A stretch of 14,830 bases of DNA. Origin: Treponema sp. (GTDB lineage Bacteria; Spirochaetota; Spirochaetia; Treponematales; Breznakiellaceae). Location: contig JAIRUO010000093.1 in assembly GCA_031254385.1 (NCBI GenBank), forward strand, positions 1-14,830. The letters run 5' to 3'. The notes below the pieces were generated by a model. It was not told where the DNA came from and ran no database searches. It saw nothing but the letters and a program-made list of their open reading frames with translations. This document shows positions 13,368 through 14,830 of the stretch, one piece after another (the first letter of the stretch is position 1; every line of letters starts with the position of its first letter). The position numbers were made by a program, and so were the translations under genes.

Positions 13368-14830
13368 GTCTGCCGGCCGGATCGGATGGGCCTTAATTTT
13401 TCCTTGCTGACCTTTGCTGGATCGTTAATACCTGGAGGCAGTTGGCGGCCTTCTTCAATTTCTACCTCTTCTTCCTCGAAGCTTCCGCCCCAAAGTTCTT
13501 GTTGAGGCGGTTCTTCCTCTTCCGAGTCCTCGGCTTCTGAGTCCTGGGCTTGAAAGCCCTTGACTAATCCGTCCCTGGATACAGTTCCGGCAGAAGAGCC
13601 GGTATGTCCTGTGTTCTCAAGGCGTACAGAGATGACCTTGCTTACGCCAGATTCTTCCATGGTAATGCCTAAAAGCGTTTGCGATCCGGTAACTGTTTTT
13701 TTGTTATGTGTCACAACTATGAACTGGCTTGAACTGCCAAATTCCTTTAAGACCTGGACAAAGCGGTTGACATTCTGTTCGTCAAGGGCAGCATCGATTT
13801 CGTCTAACAGGCAGAAGGGAGAAGGCTTGACCATGTAGGTGGCAAAGAGCAGGGCCACCGCTGTCATTGAACGCTCGCCGCCGGAGAGAAGGTTTATGTT
13901 CTCCAGTTTCTTTCCGGGAGGCTGCGCAAAGATTTCGATTCCAGATTCAAGGACGTGATTGGGATCGAGAAGCCGCAGTTCGCCTCGGCCCCCGCCAAAG
14001 AGCCGCCTGAACATATTGTGAAAATTTTTCTTGACCTTGTTGTAGGTTTCCAGGAACAGGGTTGAAGATTCTGCCCTGATCTCTGCGGTAAGGTTTTCAA
14101 GGTCTTCCCTGGCCTTATTTAGGTCGGCAAGCTGGCCCGAAAGAAAATCGTAGCGTTCTTTTGCATCCACAAATTCTTCTGGCGCGGCCAAGTTTACCGA
14201 GCCCAGATCTCTTAGGGCCTGCCTGCCCGCTGCGAGTTTTTCCCTTAGTTCAACAGGCGGAGCAGTAATCGTAAAAATTCTTTCTTCAAATTCCATCAAA
14301 TCACGGGAATGGGTTTCTCGGAAATTTTCTTCTGTGTTCTTGATTTCCGTTTCCGACTGAACCAGGTCAAGATGAATCTTTTCAAGGGACTCTTGAACCC
14401 GTACAAGGTCGGTCATGCGCTTCTTAATGGTTTCTTGTTTTCCGGCCACATCGCCGTTTTTTGTGCTAATGTCTTTTTCCAGCTTTTCAAGGTCTGATGT
14501 AAGTTCCTTGCCTTTCTTTTCAATATCCGCTATTTCTCCATGAGCCTCTGTTATGCGCTCATCAATTTCTTCAGAACGTCGGCGGTCAAAAAAGAGTTCG
14601 TCCCGTATGGACTTTAAAAGGCTTTCCTGGCCTGTTAGCTCCCTTCTTATAAGCTTGGCCTGTTCTTCTGCGGCCTGGGCCTGGGTTGCCATCTTCATGC
14701 GGTTAAGCCTTAGTTCTTCCAGGGTGGCCCGGTACTCATTGATCTTAAGGCCAAGGTCTTCGCTTTGCTTTCTAAGCGTTGCAATTAGTTGTCGTTTTTT
14801 TACGACTTCTTCGCGGCAGGTGCGGATCTT
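13352..14830 (-). CDS. smc: Chromosome segregation protein SMC, C-terminal part (partial)
   Basis: The visible 492 residues are the C-terminal part of an SMC ATPase, the coiled-coil ring protein that organises and segregates chromosomes with ScpA and ScpB. The frame is open to the right edge, so the N-terminal Walker A head, first coil and hinge are outside the window. Residues 1-230 are returning coiled coil, rich in Glu, Lys and Leu. Then come LGSVNLAAPEEF, the ABC signature LLSGGERSMTAVALL (about 314-328), Walker B and D-loop FCLLDEIDAALDEQN (about 339-353) and FIVVTHNKKT. The last 85 or so residues form an unusual tail: a highly acidic stretch (EDSEEEEPPQQELWGG, then EEEEVEIEEG), then a basic part ending TIPNP. 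The tail ends inside the G-tract array. It converges with the MFS gene. Confidence 0.95.
   Translation of the reverse strand, partial: KIRTCREEVVKKRQLIATLRKQSEDLGLKINEYRATLEELRLNRMKMATQAQAAEEQAKLIRRELTGQESLLKSIRDELFFDRRRSEEIDERITEAHGEIADIEKKGKELTSDLEKLEKDISTKNGDVAGKQETIKKRMTDLVRVQESLEKIHLDLVQSETEIKNTEENFRETHSRDLMEFEERIFTITAPPVELREKLAAGRQALRDLGSVNLAAPEEFVDAKERYDFLSGQLADLNKAREDLENLTAEIRAESSTLFLETYNKVKKNFHNMFRRLFGGGRGELRLLDPNHVLESGIEIFAQPPGKKLENINLLSGGERSMTAVALLFATYMVKPSPFCLLDEIDAALDEQNVNRFVQVLKEFGSSSQFIVVTHNKKTVTGSQTLLGITMEESGVSKVISVRLENTGHTGSSAGTVSRDGLVKGFQAQDSEAEDSEEEEPPQQELWGGSFEEEEVEIEEGRQLPPGINDPAKVSKEKLRPIRSGRQTIPNP

Overview
The window is bacterial, with mixed base composition and dense gene packing on both strands. 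The set of genes (a chemoreceptor, a 6-phosphofructokinase with GGNGT and PKTIDND signatures, a DUF4015-type glycosidase behind a beta-propeller-like region, an SMC protein, and a GPH transporter beside a GH105 enzyme) fits a free-living or gut-associated spirochaete of the Treponema type. This assignment is an inference from gene content and style; no 16S or other decisive marker is present.

Layout from left to right. Positions 1-152 (minus) hold the N-terminal part of a small toxin-like protein that runs off the left edge. A pair of short REP-like palindromes and a promoter follow. Then come two plus-strand genes: a one-membrane-segment chemoreceptor whose C-terminus is a complete H-NOX heme gas-sensor domain, and a metal-dependent amidohydrolase. 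Next is a tight four-gene minus-strand operon, read from 8357 down to 3332: a GH88/GH105 unsaturated uronyl hydrolase, a GPH-family sugar:cation symporter, a 645-residue membrane-anchored protein of unknown function, and a metallo-beta-lactamase-fold hydrolase. Two of its junctions are 4-base start/stop overlaps and one is a 6-base gap. A 52-codon plus-strand gene diverges from it and ends at a perfect 13-bp palindrome.

The right third has a large exported protein on the minus strand (propeller-like region plus DUF4015 glycosidase barrel), divergent from a plus-strand pair of 6-phosphofructokinase and an MFS transporter. These converge on the C-terminal third of an SMC chromosome-segregation protein (minus), which runs off the right edge. 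Both 3' ends lie inside one heptameric G-tract array.

Working together: the four-gene operon looks like a small carbohydrate-use unit. The transporter imports unsaturated oligosaccharides made outside the cell, the GH105 enzyme removes the unsaturated uronic acid in the cytoplasm, and the 645-residue protein and MBL hydrolase have unassigned jobs. No polysaccharide lyase or regulator gene is in the window. The chemoreceptor would couple cytosolic NO (or another heme ligand) to motility.

The most unusual features are the reversed chemoreceptor/H-NOX architecture, the unrecognised 645-residue protein, and the shared G-tract array at the MFS/SMC junction. No RNA genes, CRISPR arrays or complete mobile elements were seen, and no gene-free stretch exceeds 300 bases.
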